From positions 1 through 37,112 of the forward strand of contig NZ_JAHBAV010000034.1 in assembly GCF_018390595.1 (NCBI RefSeq): 37,112 bases of DNA. Direction: 5' to 3'. Shown here in pieces: positions 7,189-17,300 of the stretch. Positions within the stretch are counted from its first letter, which is position 1. Each line of letters opens with the position of its first letter. The notes below the pieces were generated by a model. It had not been told where the DNA came from. It searched no databases and worked only from the letters and a program-made list of their open reading frames with translations. The DNA is from Dietzia massiliensis (GTDB lineage Bacteria > Actinomycetota > Actinomycetes > Mycobacteriales > Mycobacteriaceae). Made by a program: the position numbers and the translations under genes.

Positions 7189-8322
7189 ATGTCCCACTCC
7201 ACCCTCCGGCGCCGGTTCGCCGCCGGGCTCACCGCTCTGGCGACGGCCGCAGGGCTCCTCGTCGGCGCCCCGGCACTGGCCGGCGCCCAGGCGACCGAGC
7301 AGGGTTCCTCCGCCAGCCTCGGCTCGGCGGGCTCGTCGGCCCCGCCGCCGGCCGCCCCCGCGTTCCAGCCCGCCGGCGGTAACGAGAACCCGGTCGGTTT
7401 CCGCAACTGGCTGCGGCCGGGCTGCGAGTGGGATCCCGTCGCGTCCTGGGTCCAGCTCTGCCACGTGTGGTCCCCGGCGATGAACCGGCACATCAAGGTG
7501 CAGGTGCAGCCCGCGCGCTTCGGCGGCAACGCCGGCCTCTACCTGCTCGACGGACTGCGGGCGCGTGATGACTGGAACGCGTGGACCCACGACGCCCAGG
7601 CGCAGCGCATCTTCCTGCAGGACAACATCACCCTGGTCATGCCCGTCGGCGGCCAGGTGTCCTTCTACTCCGACTGGCAGCGGCCCATCAACCTGGGCGG
7701 CAACCTGCTGGAGTACAAGTACGAGACGTTCCTGACCAGCGAGCTGCCGAACTACCTGGCGGACCACTTCGGGGTGCGTCGCGACAACAACGCGATCGCC
7801 GGTCTGTCGATGGGCGGCTCCGCCGCCGCGTCGCTCGCGGCCAACCACCCGAACCAGTTCAAGCAGGTGTCGGTCTTCTCCGGCTACATGAACCCGACCG
7901 CCCCGGGCATGTACACCATGATCCCGCTGGCGATGTTCGACCAGTGCAAGTGCGACCCGTTCGCCATGTGGGGCCTGCCCGGCTCGCCCGCGTGGGGTCG
8001 CAACGACCCGCTGCTCAACGCCGACAAGCTGCGCGACATCCCGATGTACGTCACCGCGGGCTCCGCGATCCCGGGCCAGTACGACCAGCCCTCCAGCCTG
8101 CAGGCCGTGTTCAACACGTTCAACGGCATCATTCTCGAGGGCCTGTCACGCGGTTCGACCCTGGCGTTCCAGAACACGATGAACGCGGCCCCCAACAAGG
8201 CCATCTTCGAGTACCGCACCACCGGTATCCATGGTTGGGGCTACTGGAACGACGACCTCATCGCGGCGCGCTCGGCGCAGATCCTGGACGTGATGAACGC
8301 CCACGCCTGGGCGGGGTACTGA
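7189..8322 (+). CDS. Secreted mycolyltransferase, antigen 85 family
   Basis: Exported serine esterase-fold enzyme that transfers mycolic acids between trehalose monomycolates and onto arabinogalactan. A Sec signal peptide spans about residues 1-35 (basic SHSTLRRRF, hydrophobic core, cleavage after AGAQA), followed by an Ala/Pro/Ser-rich spacer. The alpha/beta-hydrolase domain contains GLRARDDWNAW, the nucleophile motif GLSMGGS with Ser207, and GIHGWGYW with catalytic His348. Cys residues at CEWD/QLC and CKC may form disulfides. The ATG at 7189 is chosen over an upstream in-frame ATG at 7087 because AAAGGA sits 8 nt before it and the signal peptide starts there. At 377 residues it occupies the fbpA (Rv3804c) position after aftB. 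Which of the 85A/B/C paralogues it resembles cannot be told by eye. Confidence 0.93.
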   Translation: MSHSTLRRRFAAGLTALATAAGLLVGAPALAGAQATEQGSSASLGSAGSSAPPPAAPAFQPAGGNENPVGFRNWLRPGCEWDPVASWVQLCHVWSPAMNRHIKVQVQPARFGGNAGLYLLDGLRARDDWNAWTHDAQAQRIFLQDNITLVMPVGGQVSFYSDWQRPINLGGNLLEYKYETFLTSELPNYLADHFGVRRDNNAIAGLSMGGSAAASLAANHPNQFKQVSVFSGYMNPTAPGMYTMIPLAMFDQCKCDPFAMWGLPGSPAWGRNDPLLNADKLRDIPMYVTAGSAIPGQYDQPSSLQAVFNTFNGIILEGLSRGSTLAFQNTMNAAPNKAIFEYRTTGIHGWGYWNDDLIAARSAQILDVMNAHAWAGY

Positions 8323-8391
8323 GCCGCACCGTCGACCGGCACAACTAAATAGGACGGATTCGCCCTTTCACAGCGAGTCCTCACCCGTCAC

Positions 8392-8430
8392 ACCGGGGCC
8401 CCGCGCGTAGATTCTGTGCGGGGCCCCGGT
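8392..8430 (+). terminator. GC-rich hairpin between the two mycolyltransferase genes
   Basis: Perfect 13-bp inverted repeat (ACCGGGGCCCCGC at 8392-8404, complement at 8418-8430) with a 13-nt loop, starting 70 nt after the first mycolyltransferase stop. No T-run follows, as is usual for actinobacterial terminators. It would separate the two genes, or attenuate read-through into the second. Confidence 0.6.
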
Positions 8431-8577
8431 CGCATCTGACCACCGGGTTCGGCCGTGGGAGGGGAACCCGCGGGCGCGCCGCGGACCCGGGCCCCGGAGA
8501 CGGGTGACGCGGGCCGGGTGCGACGCGCGCCCACCAGACGATCCGGCGAGACGACGCGGCAAGAAAGAGAACAACAC

Positions 8578-10539
8578 ATGGCGACCCCCAGCGCACACGC
8601 GAGCCCCCGTTCCCGGTGGGCGTCCCTCCTCGCGGCTCCCCTTGTGGCGTCGGTGGTGGGATCCGGTCTCGTCCTGCCGCCCGTCGCCGCGGCGCAGGAG
8701 ACGCCGACCCGTCCGACCCCGGCGCAGAGCAGTCCCACGCAGACCGAGCAGCCGCGGTCGACGACCGCCGCGCCGGACCCGGCGGGCGCGCCCGACGCGC
8801 CGAGCCTGCGCGTGCCCGCGGCGCCGCCCTCCGGCGTGCGTCTGGACAAGGTCGAGTGGAAGTCGGCCAACCGCGTGGCCCTGTGGGTGCAGTCGCCGGC
8901 CATGGAGCAGGCGGTGCAGGTGCAGCTCCTGCTCCCCGCCCAGTGGAACGCCGACCCCGGCCGCACCTACCCGTCCCTGCTGCTGCTCGATGGGCTCCGT
9001 GCCCGCGACGACGCGAGCGGCTGGACCCTCGAGACCAAGATCTCCCAGTTCTTCGACGCCAAGAACGCGGTCGTCATCCTGCCGGTCGGCGGCGAGTCGA
9101 GCTTTTACACCGACTGGGTCTCCGACGCCAAGGGCGCGGCCTACCAGTGGGAGACGTTTCTCATGCAGGAGCTGCCCCCGCTGCTGGCGCGTGACTGGAG
9201 GGTCGGCGACAAGCACGGCGTGGCCGGGCTGTCCATGGGCGGCACGGCCGCCATGATGCTCGCCCAGCGCTACCCCGAGCACTTCCAGTTCGCGGCCAGC
9301 TACTCCGGCTTCCTCGACACCACCAGCTTCGGCATGCCCGAGGCCATCAAGGTGGCCATGCAGGACGCCGGTGGCTACCCGGCGGAGAACATGTGGGGTC
9401 CGCTCGGCTCGGACCGGTGGCAGGAGCAGGATCCCAAGCTCCACACCGAGAAGATGCGTGGGCAGAGCGTCTACGTCTCCGCGGGCAGCGGTAACACCGG
9501 CCCGTGGGACCAGCCCTCCGGGCTGCCGGACATCCCCACCAACTTCCCCGGGTACGGGCTCGAGCTGCTCTCGCGGATGACCACCCAGACCTTCGTCAAC
9601 AAGGCGCGCGCCGAGGGTGTCGAGGTCACCGCGAACTTCCGTCCGTCCGGTACCCACACGTGGCCGTACTGGCAGTTCGAGATGACCCAGGCGTGGCCGC
9701 AGTTCGCCGCCGCGGTGGGCATCGAGAACGTCGAGAAGCCGTGCGCGGCGGCGGGCGAGATCGCCCGCGTGGCCGAGCGTCAGCCCGGACTCGGGCCGTG
9801 CCTCACCGGCGAGTACGACGTCCGCGGCGGCAAGGCCACCGACTTCCGCTTCGGCCGCGTGTTCTGGTCGCAGGCCACGGGGGCGCATTCCGTCCTCGGG
9901 GCGATCGGCGCCGCCTATCAGGCCGAGGGCGGACCCGACGGCGTGCTCGGGTTGCCGACGTCCGGGGAGACGACCACCCCGGACGGGCGCGGCCGGTTCT
10001 CCACTTTCCAGAACGGCGTCATCTACTGGTCGCCCTCCACCGGCGCGCACGCGGTCCGCGGCGGCATCCGGGCGATGTGGCAGGAGCGTGGTGCGGAGCG
10101 CGGCGACCTCGGGTACCCGACCACCGACGAGATCACCAACCCCAACAAGCCGGGCGTCGTCCAGGGCTTCCAGGGCGGGACGGTCTACTGGTCGGAGGAG
10201 ACGGGTCCCAAGGTCGTCGAGGGGGACATCCTCAAGGCCTACCGCGAGGCCGGGGCGGAGAACTCCGAGCTCGGCTACCCCGTGACCGACGAGATCGCCC
10301 TCGACACCCGGCGCGGCGCGTTCAGCCGGTTCCAGGGGGGCGCGATCTACTGGTCGCCGCGCACCGGCGCCCACGTCGTCCCTCGCGGCCCGGTGTTCGA
10401 CGCCTGGGGCACCGTCGACTACGAGCGCGGCCGGCTCGGTTACCCGACCGGCCCGCTGCGCAACACCTCCGGCGGCCAGGTGATGGAGTTCGAGGGCGGT
10501 CGGATCACCGTGTCCGGCGGCCGGGCGGAGATCTCGTGA
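8578..10539 (+). CDS. Mycolyltransferase with C-terminal LGFP repeats (PS1/Cop1 type)
   Basis: A 653-residue exported mycolyltransferase of the kind known in Corynebacterium (PS1/Cop1), with a wall-associating tail. The signal peptide covers about residues 1-40 (cleavage near VAAAQE), then a Thr/Pro/Ser-rich spacer to about residue 80. The antigen-85-like domain runs to about residue 385 and has GLRARDD, nucleophile GLSMGGT with Ser219, and GTHTWPYW with His360. From about residue 395 there are four LGFP-type repeats, seen as VLGLPTSGE, DLGYPTTDE, ELGYPVTDE and RLGYPTGP. Each is paired with a FQxGxIYWS-like strand, the last one degenerate. LGFP repeats are thought to bind arabinogalactan. The ATG at 8578 follows a weak AAAGAGA site and starts the signal peptide; the longer frame from 8455 has no support. 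It overlaps the next gene as GTGA. Confidence 0.93.
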   Translation: MATPSAHASPRSRWASLLAAPLVASVVGSGLVLPPVAAAQETPTRPTPAQSSPTQTEQPRSTTAAPDPAGAPDAPSLRVPAAPPSGVRLDKVEWKSANRVALWVQSPAMEQAVQVQLLLPAQWNADPGRTYPSLLLLDGLRARDDASGWTLETKISQFFDAKNAVVILPVGGESSFYTDWVSDAKGAAYQWETFLMQELPPLLARDWRVGDKHGVAGLSMGGTAAMMLAQRYPEHFQFAASYSGFLDTTSFGMPEAIKVAMQDAGGYPAENMWGPLGSDRWQEQDPKLHTEKMRGQSVYVSAGSGNTGPWDQPSGLPDIPTNFPGYGLELLSRMTTQTFVNKARAEGVEVTANFRPSGTHTWPYWQFEMTQAWPQFAAAVGIENVEKPCAAAGEIARVAERQPGLGPCLTGEYDVRGGKATDFRFGRVFWSQATGAHSVLGAIGAAYQAEGGPDGVLGLPTSGETTTPDGRGRFSTFQNGVIYWSPSTGAHAVRGGIRAMWQERGAERGDLGYPTTDEITNPNKPGVVQGFQGGTVYWSEETGPKVVEGDILKAYREAGAENSELGYPVTDEIALDTRRGAFSRFQGGAIYWSPRTGAHVVPRGPVFDAWGTVDYERGRLGYPTGPLRNTSGGQVMEFEGGRITVSGGRAEIS

Positions 10540-11027
10540 GGTCGCGCGCGCTCTCCCTCGGCGCCGCGCTGCTCGTCGCCGGCGGGATGCTCACCGCGTG
10601 CGGGGGAGGGGACTCGACGGTCTCCGGTGTGCCGGACTCCGAGACGCTCGCCCCGCCGCCGGGCGGCGGCTCCGCCGGTGCCTCCCGCGTCCCGGCGACG
10701 GAGGACTCCGGCCGGTACACGGAGGCGCCGGCCCCTGTCTCCCCGGATGCCCCGGGGTACACCGCGCCGGCCATCGGTGCGCGCGAGCGCGGCTACCTCT
10801 CCGCCCTGGAGAAGGAGGGCATCGAGACCGCCGACCTGTCGGACTCGCTCGTCGCCGCCGGCAACACCATCTGCCGCATCCGCACCACCGGCGGAGCCGC
10901 GGACGAGACCACGACGATCGCCGACGCGGTCGCCGGCCAGATCTCGGCGGGCGGCTACTCCGACCGCGAGGTCGACGAGCTGTCCCGGATCGTCGTGGAC
11001 GCCTCGGCCGGGCAGCTCTGCCCGTAG
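10536..11027 (+). CDS. DUF732-type small lipoprotein
   Basis: A 163-residue predicted lipoprotein of unknown function. The signal sequence has a lipobox (GMLTAC, Cys22). A Pro/Gly/Ser/Thr-rich spacer to about residue 80 precedes a compact domain (about 85-163) that matches the DUF732 pattern: a YLSALEKEGI start, a conserved Cys in NTICRI, a GGYSDREVDELSRIV helix and a final Cys near the C-terminus, probably disulfide-bonded to the first. The GTG start at 10536 overlaps the mycolyltransferase stop (GTGA), so the two are almost certainly co-translated. DUF732 proteins are common in mycolata and uncharacterised. The coupling suggests, without proving, an accessory role at the outer envelope. Confidence 0.8.
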   Translation: MRSRALSLGAALLVAGGMLTACGGGDSTVSGVPDSETLAPPPGGGSAGASRVPATEDSGRYTEAPAPVSPDAPGYTAPAIGARERGYLSALEKEGIETADLSDSLVAAGNTICRIRTTGGAADETTTIADAVAGQISAGGYSDREVDELSRIVVDASAGQLCP

Positions 11028-11100
11028 CGGCCCGCCCAGCGCACTGCCGCCCGCTCGGCCCGCGCAGCACGGCGGCGGTCGTCGGCGTGCGGCGGCCGTT

Positions 11101-11127
11101 CCGGGTGAGCCCGGACACCTCACCCGG
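11101..11127 (+). terminator. Hairpin after the LGFP mycolyltransferase-lipoprotein pair
   Basis: Perfect 9-bp stem (CCGGGTGAG at 11101-11109, complement at 11119-11127) with a 9-nt loop, 73 nt after the lipoprotein stop. A second small hairpin (CCCGCG/CGCGGG, 11139-11155) follows. Neither has a T tract. They probably end the preceding unit before the cutinase gene. Confidence 0.45.
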
Positions 11128-11218
11128 CACCTGAGGAACCCGCGCGGACCGCGGGGCGTTGAACCGGTCGTCGGCTACCCGCCACAGTCGTGCGGGAGGT
11201 CGGGAAGGAGTTCGTATC

Positions 11219-12184
11219 GTGGCTCGCGGAACGCGTCGTGGGGGAGGCCGCCGTCTCGGCTGCTCACTGGGGGCGCTCGTCCTGATCGTCCTGCTCGTGC
11301 TCGGCATCGGGTGGTGGCTCGGCAACCGGGGGTTGCCGACCGGCCCCGACGGCCCGCTGCCCGGCCCGGACGAGACCGAGCAGACCCAACCCGCCGACTG
11401 TCCGGACGTCGAGCTGATCGCCGTGCCGGGGACATGGGAGAGCAGCCCCACCGACGATCCGCACAATCCGGGTTTCCTGCCCAACGCGCTTCTGCGGACG
11501 ATCACGGACCCGCTGAGCCGGCAGTACCCGGACGAGCGCCTCGAGGTGTTCACCGTCCCCTACGTGGCGCAGTTCCGGAACCCGCAGCAGCCGAACCAGG
11601 TCACCTACGACCAGAGCCGGGCGGAGGGCACCGAGCGTGCCCGCGCCGAGCTCGCGGCCACACACGAGCACTGCCCCTTCACCTCGTTCGTCCTCCTGGG
11701 TTTCTCCCAGGGCGCGGTGATCGCCGGCGACCTGACGAGCGAGATCGGTAACGGCAACGGTCCCGTTCCCGCCGACCGGATGCTCGGTTCCGTCCTCATC
11801 GCGGACGGCCGCCGCCTGCCGGGGCAGGGCCAGTCGCCGGGGCTGTCCCCCGGCAACGGCCAGGGGATGGAGATCGCCCTGCAGCCTGCCACCGGGCTCA
11901 CCCAGCTCATCGCCGGTGCCACCATGACCGGGCCCCGCCCCGGCGGGTTCGGCGAACTCGACGAGGAGACCGCCCAGATCTGCGACTCCCGCGACCTGAT
12001 CTGCAACGCCCCGCTCAACGTGGTGGACGGTGCCGCACGGTTGCAGGAGTTCGTCGCCAACAACGCGATCCACGCGATGTACGCGACGAACCCGGACGTC
12101 ATCCCCGGGACGACGGTTCCCGAGTGGACGATCGGGCACGTACGCGAGCTCGTCGACGCCGCCCCGGAGATCGCCCACGAGTGA
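11219..12184 (+). CDS. Cutinase-like lipase/thioesterase, Rv3802c (Culp6) family
   Basis: Membrane-anchored, extracytoplasmic serine hydrolase of 321 residues. The orthologue Rv3802c has phospholipase A/thioesterase activity and is linked to mycolate metabolism; it always sits beside fadD32-pks13 in mycolata. A single N-terminal hydrophobic helix (about residues 15-35) acts as anchor or signal. A Pro/Gly-rich spacer follows and then the cutinase fold: CPDVELIAVPGTWES, the nucleophile motif GFSQG with Ser163, CDSRDLIC with Asp259, and NAIHAMYA with His285. These match the Ser-Asp-His triad of the family. The GTG at 11219 is chosen because AAGGAG lies 8 nt upstream (11205-11210); the ATG at 11159 lacks support. 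Confidence 0.92.
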   Translation: MARGTRRGGGRRLGCSLGALVLIVLLVLGIGWWLGNRGLPTGPDGPLPGPDETEQTQPADCPDVELIAVPGTWESSPTDDPHNPGFLPNALLRTITDPLSRQYPDERLEVFTVPYVAQFRNPQQPNQVTYDQSRAEGTERARAELAATHEHCPFTSFVLLGFSQGAVIAGDLTSEIGNGNGPVPADRMLGSVLIADGRRLPGQGQSPGLSPGNGQGMEIALQPATGLTQLIAGATMTGPRPGGFGELDEETAQICDSRDLICNAPLNVVDGAARLQEFVANNAIHAMYATNPDVIPGTTVPEWTIGHVRELVDAAPEIAHE

Positions 12185-12244
12185 GGTCGGCGCCCCGTGG
12201 CCGGGCGCTCGCGCGACACGCCTGACGGAGCGGATGATTCGGAG

Positions 12245-12275
12245 TTCGGATGTGCCCTGGGGCACGCTGTAGGAT
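12245..12275 (+). promoter_or_regulatory. Candidate fadD32 operon promoter with an embedded palindrome
   Basis: TTCGGA (12245-12250) and TAGGAT (12270-12275) are spaced 19 nt apart and could be -35 and -10 elements for the fadD32-pks13-accD4 operon, giving a leader of about 75 nt. The spacer contains the near-palindrome GTGCCCTGGGGCAC (12252-12265), well placed for a repressor. No regulator is encoded nearby. Pattern-based only. Confidence 0.35.
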
Positions 12276-12357
12276 CGACCAAGCTTGTCGTCGGTGCACC
12301 CGGCATTTCCGTGGTCGACGGCGTCGACCTCTGTAAGACGGATCGGAACGGAGCAAC

Positions 12358-14304
12358 GTGGAGTTCGAGCAGTACCACGACGCCAGTGGGGCGATCGTCA
12401 TCCCTGATCGCACCACCCTGGTCGACTTCGTCGAAGCGAACGTCTCCGCCGCCCGCCGCGATCCGGCCGAGGACGGGCCGATCTACCGGTACATCGACTA
12501 CTCGACCTCGCGCGACGGTGAGGTGCACGAGCTGTCGTGGTCGAGTTTCGGTGACCGGCTCTGCGCGATCGCCGCCCGCCTGCAGCAGGTCGCGAAGCCG
12601 GGAGACCGCGTGGCGATCCTCGCCCCGCAGGGTCTCGACTACATCGTGTCCTTCTTCGCGGCGATCCACGCCGGTCTCGTGGCCGTGCCGCTGTTCGACC
12701 CGGACGAGCCCGGCCATCACGATCGACTCCACGCCGTCCTGGGCGACTGCGCGCCGGCGGTCATCCTCACCTCCACCGAATCCGCCGCCGGGGTCCGGAA
12801 GCTCTTCCGGGAGCTGCCCGCCCGCGAGCGACCGCGCACCGTCGCCGTCGACGCCATCCCGGCCGAGCTCGGCTCGGGCTGGAACCGACCCGACCTGGGC
12901 GCGGACGACATCGCCTACCTGCAGTACACCTCCGGTTCCACCCGGGTGCCCGCCGGTGTGGAGATCACGCACCGCAACGTGGTCACCAACGTCATGCAGC
13001 TGTTCGACGGCCTCGGCCTGACCCGCTCCTCGCGGGGGGTCACGTGGCTGCCGTTGTTCCACGACATGGGCCTGCTGACGGTGATCCTGCCCGCCATGGG
13101 CGGCGCCACCATCACGGTGATGAGCCCCCGCGCGTTCGTGCAGCGCCCGGGCCGATGGATCTCGCAGCTGGGCGCCACGTCCGGCGGCGACGGGGTGTTC
13201 GCCGCCGCCCCCAACTTCGCGTTCGAGCACGCCGCCCGCCGCGGCCTGCCCAGGGAGGGCGAGACCCTCGACCTGTCCGGCGTGACGAGCATCATCAACG
13301 GTTCGGAGCCCGTCACCCCGGCGTCGATGCGGGCATTCAACGAGGCGTTCGCCCCCTACGGGCTCGCGCCCACCGTGATCAAGCCGTCCTACGGCATGGC
13401 CGAGGCGACCCTGTTCGTGTCCTCGCCGCGCCGAGATGACGAGGCGATCGTCATCCATGTGGACCGGACGGATCTCAACCGGGGCGTCATGACCGTCCTC
13501 GAGCCGTCGCAGGTGGAGGGCAACGAGGACGCCATCCCCCAGGTCGCGTGCGGGTACGTCGCCCCCAGCCAGTGGGCCACGATCGTCGAGGCGAACATCG
13601 ACGAGGCCACGGGAGAGCACGACGGCACCGGCCGCGAACTCCCCGAGGGCCGGGTCGGCGAGATCTGGCTGCACGGCACGAACATCGGTCGCGCCTACTG
13701 GGGGCGCCCCGAGGAGTCCGAGGCCACCTTCGGCAACCGGCTCGTCGAGCGGCTGCAGGATGGCTCCAAGACCGTCCGCGAGTTCGGAACGGTACCCGAG
13801 GACGCGCGCTGGCTGCGCACCGGCGACTACGGCGCCTACGTGGACGGTCAGCTGTACATCACCGGCCGCGTCAAGGATCTGGTGATCGTCGCGGGCCGCA
13901 ACCACTACCCCCAGGACCTGGAGAACACCGCGCAGAGCGCGTCCGACGCCCTGCGGCCCGGCTTCGTCGCCGCGTTCTCCGTGCCGGCCAACCAGTTGCC
14001 GATCGAGGCGCGTAACGGTGCGGAGATCGCCGCCGATGACTCCTCGGAGACGCTGGTCGTGGTGGGTGAGCGCGCGCCCGGCGCGGGCAAGGCCGACCCC
14101 GGTCCCATCGCGGACGCGGTCCGGTCGGCGATCTCCGCGCGACACGGCGTCACCGCCCAGGACGTTCTCCTGGTTCCCGCCGGGTCCATCCCCCGCACGT
14201 CCAGCGGCAAGATCGCCCGCCGTGCCTGCAAGGCGGCGTACGTGGACGGCACCCTGCGCGGGGGCCACCAGCAGACCGCATTCCCGGACCTGCCGGCGCA
14301 GTAG
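12358..14304 (+). CDS. fadD32: FadD32 long-chain fatty acyl-AMP ligase
   Basis: Activates the very long meromycolic acid as acyl-adenylate and loads it onto the N-terminal ACP of Pks13; cytoplasmic. The 648 residues carry the ANL-superfamily motifs: P-loop YTSGSTRVPAG (from Tyr190), SYGMAEATLF, RTGDYGAYVDGQLYITGRVKDLVIVAG, and the C-terminal catalytic-lysine region SSGKIARRA. The N-terminus (EFEQYHDASG...TLVDFVE) matches the FadD32 pattern. The GTG at 12358 follows GGAG by only 4 nt, which is short, but no better start is seen. It is followed after 85 nt by pks13, as in all mycolata, and after that by accD4. Confidence 0.96.
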   Translation: MEFEQYHDASGAIVIPDRTTLVDFVEANVSAARRDPAEDGPIYRYIDYSTSRDGEVHELSWSSFGDRLCAIAARLQQVAKPGDRVAILAPQGLDYIVSFFAAIHAGLVAVPLFDPDEPGHHDRLHAVLGDCAPAVILTSTESAAGVRKLFRELPARERPRTVAVDAIPAELGSGWNRPDLGADDIAYLQYTSGSTRVPAGVEITHRNVVTNVMQLFDGLGLTRSSRGVTWLPLFHDMGLLTVILPAMGGATITVMSPRAFVQRPGRWISQLGATSGGDGVFAAAPNFAFEHAARRGLPREGETLDLSGVTSIINGSEPVTPASMRAFNEAFAPYGLAPTVIKPSYGMAEATLFVSSPRRDDEAIVIHVDRTDLNRGVMTVLEPSQVEGNEDAIPQVACGYVAPSQWATIVEANIDEATGEHDGTGRELPEGRVGEIWLHGTNIGRAYWGRPEESEATFGNRLVERLQDGSKTVREFGTVPEDARWLRTGDYGAYVDGQLYITGRVKDLVIVAGRNHYPQDLENTAQSASDALRPGFVAAFSVPANQLPIEARNGAEIAADDSSETLVVVGERAPGAGKADPGPIADAVRSAISARHGVTAQDVLLVPAGSIPRTSSGKIARRACKAAYVDGTLRGGHQQTAFPDLPAQ

Positions 14305-14389
14305 CGTCCGCCGGGCCGGTTCACGGCGCACGGCGGCCCCGGCGCACGGGAACACCGGACGACACCTTCAGGAAAGGCGAGCCACGACG

Positions 14390-17300
14390 ATGGCACAGAG
14401 CGAGATGACGGTAGTGGAGCTCCGCGAATGGATGCGGGGCTGGGTCTGCCGGGCCACCGGGCTCGACATCTCCAAGGTGACCGACGACCGCTCGCTGGAG
14501 GAGTACGGCCTGTCGTCCCGCGACGCCGTGTCCCTGTCCGCCGACCTCGAGGACCTCATCGGCCGGCCGCTGGACGCGACCGTCGCCTACCAGCACCCCA
14601 CCATCGCCTCGCTCGCCGAGTACGTGGTCAACGGTCCGGTGGAGGCCGACGAGCCCACCGACCTGCACACGTTCCGCGAGCGCGGCGCCGGCATGGAGTT
14701 CGACGTGGCCGTCATCGGCCTCGCGACCCGCTTCCCCGGCGGCGCCGACAGCCCCGAGGCGACCTGGGACCTGCTGGCCTCCGGCCGTGACGCGACCAGC
14801 CCCCGACCGGACTCGCGCTGGTCGGAGTGGGCGGGCGACGCGTACGTCCAGCAGGTCCTGGCCGAGGCCCCGGACCGCGGCGGCTGGCTCGACGACACCG
14901 AGGTGAAGGACTTCGACGCCGAGTTCTTCGGCATGAGCCCCCGTGAGGCCGAGATGGTCGACCCGCAGCAGCGGCTCGCGCTCGAGCTCACCTGGGAGGC
15001 CCTGGAGAACGCACACATCCCGGCCAGCGATCTCAAGGGCCGCGAGGTCGGGGTGTTCATGGGCTCCTCGTCCAGCGACTACCAGGTGCTGCTCACGTCG
15101 GACTCGGCCGCGGCCTCGCCGTACGCGGTCACCGGCGCCTCCAACTCGATCATCTCCAACCGGATCTCGTACACGTTCGACTTCCGCGGCCCGTCCATGA
15201 CCCTCGACACCGCCTGCTCGACGTCGCTGGTCGCCGTCCACGAGGCCGTCAACTCCCTGCGACTGCACGAGTCCGATCTCGTCGTGGCCGGTGGCGTGAA
15301 CATGATGCTCGCGCCCGCGGCCACCATGGGCTTCGCCAAGACCGGCGCCGCGCTCAGCCCCGACGGGCGGATCAAGGCCTTCTCCTCCGACGCCAACGGC
15401 ATCTGCCGCTCGGAGGGCGGGGGAGTGTTCATCTTGAAGCGGCTGTCCGAGGCCGAACGGGACGGGGACGAGATCCTCGCCGTCATCAAGGGCTCCGCCG
15501 TGAACTCGGACGGCCGCTCCAACGGCATGACCGCCCCCAACCCCGACGCCCAGGTCTCCGTCCTGCGCCAGGCCTACGCCGACGCCGGCGTGGACCCGCG
15601 CGAGGTCGACTACATCGAGGCTCACGGCACCGGCACCATCCTCGGCGACCCCATCGAGGCCACCGCGATCGGCCAGGTCCTCGGCCGCGGCCGCGACGCC
15701 GACCGGCCCACCCTGCTCGGATCGGCCAAGACCAACTTCGGCCACATGGAGTCGGCCGCGGGCGCCGCCGGCCTGGCCAAGATCATCCTGGGCATGCAGC
15801 ACGACGCCGTGCCGCCCACGATCAACTACGCGGGCCCCAACCCGTACATCGACTTCGACGCCGCCCGGCTCAGCGTGGTCACCGAGACCACCCCGTGGCC
15901 GCGCTACAGCGGCCGCGCGGTCGCCGGCATCTCCGGCTTCGGCTTCGGTGGCACCAACGCGCACGTCGTGGTGGCCGAGTACCGGCCGCAGCCGGCCCAC
16001 GTCGTCGTCGACGCCCCGTCCGACACCTCCACCGACGCCCCGGCCGACACCGACCCGACCACGGCGACCACCGACGCCGCGACCACCACCGCGACGGCCA
16101 CGGACGACGACGTCGCCCGCTGCGTGGCCGACGCCGTCGCGCGCAACGCCGACGAGCTCGCCACCACCGGCACCGCTGTTCCCGGCCCTCCGGCCACCGT
16201 GCTGGTCGTGTCCGCGTCCCTGCCGTCGCGCCGCAAGGCCACGGCCGCCCAGGTCGCGGACTGGCTCGAGGCGCAGGACGACTCGATCGACCTCGGCGCC
16301 GTCGCCCGCACCCTGTCCACCCGCAACCACGGCCGCTCCCGCGGCGCGGTCGTCGGCCACACCCGCGCCGAGCTCGTCGCCGGACTGCGCGCGCTCGCCG
16401 CGGGCGACCCGGGCCCCGGCGTGTTCAGCGCCGACGCCCCCGCCGGCACGGGCGACGTGTGGGTGTTCTCCGGCTTCGGCTCCCAGCACCGCAAGATGGC
16501 CAAGGAGCTCTACCTGTCCAACCCGCTGTTCGCCTCGTGCCTGGACGCGGTGGACGAGCTCATCGACTTCGAGGCCGGCTACCGGATCGCCGAGTTGATC
16601 CTCGACGACTCGCAGACCTACGAGCTCGAGAACTCCCAGGTCGGCATCTTCGCGATCCAGGTGGCGTTGGTAGACACCCTGCGCGCGCTCGGCGCCAAGC
16701 CCGAGGCCGTCATCGGCCACTCGATGGGCGAGGTCGCCGCCGCCTACGCGACCGGCGGCCTGAACCTCGAGGACGCGGTGCGCGTGATCACCGTGCGCTC
16801 GCGCCTCATGGGCGACGCCGAGGGGCAGGTCTCGGAGGAGGAGGCCGGCGCGATGGCGCTGGTCGAGTACTCGGCCGAGGAGATCGCGCAGATCATCGCC
16901 GACAACCCGCAGTTCGCCTCCATCGAGCCCGCCGTCTACGCCGCGCCCACCCACACCACGGTCGGCGGCCGGGCCAAGCCCGTCGCCGACTTCGTCGCGT
17001 GGGTCGAGGAGCAGGGCAAGTTCGCCCGTCAGCTGCAGGTCCGCGGGGCCGGGCACACCTCGGACGTCGACATGCTGCTGGGCGAGCTGGCCGCGGAGAT
17101 CGCCGGCCTCGAGCCGCGCGAACTCACCTCCGGGCTGTTCTCGTCCGTCGACCGCGAGACCTTCTACCGCGCCGGCCACGAGCCGGTCCACGCTGAGGAG
17201 TACTGGGTCAAGGGCATGCGCCACTCCGTGTGGTTCACCCACGCGGTGCGCAAGGCCGTCGACGCCGGGTACGTGACCTTCCTCGAGCTGGCCCCCAACC

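Noticed and set aside
12185..12357. Small ORFs in the cutinase-fadD32 gap
   Set aside because: No ribosome sites or family patterns; the gap reads better as promoter and leader.
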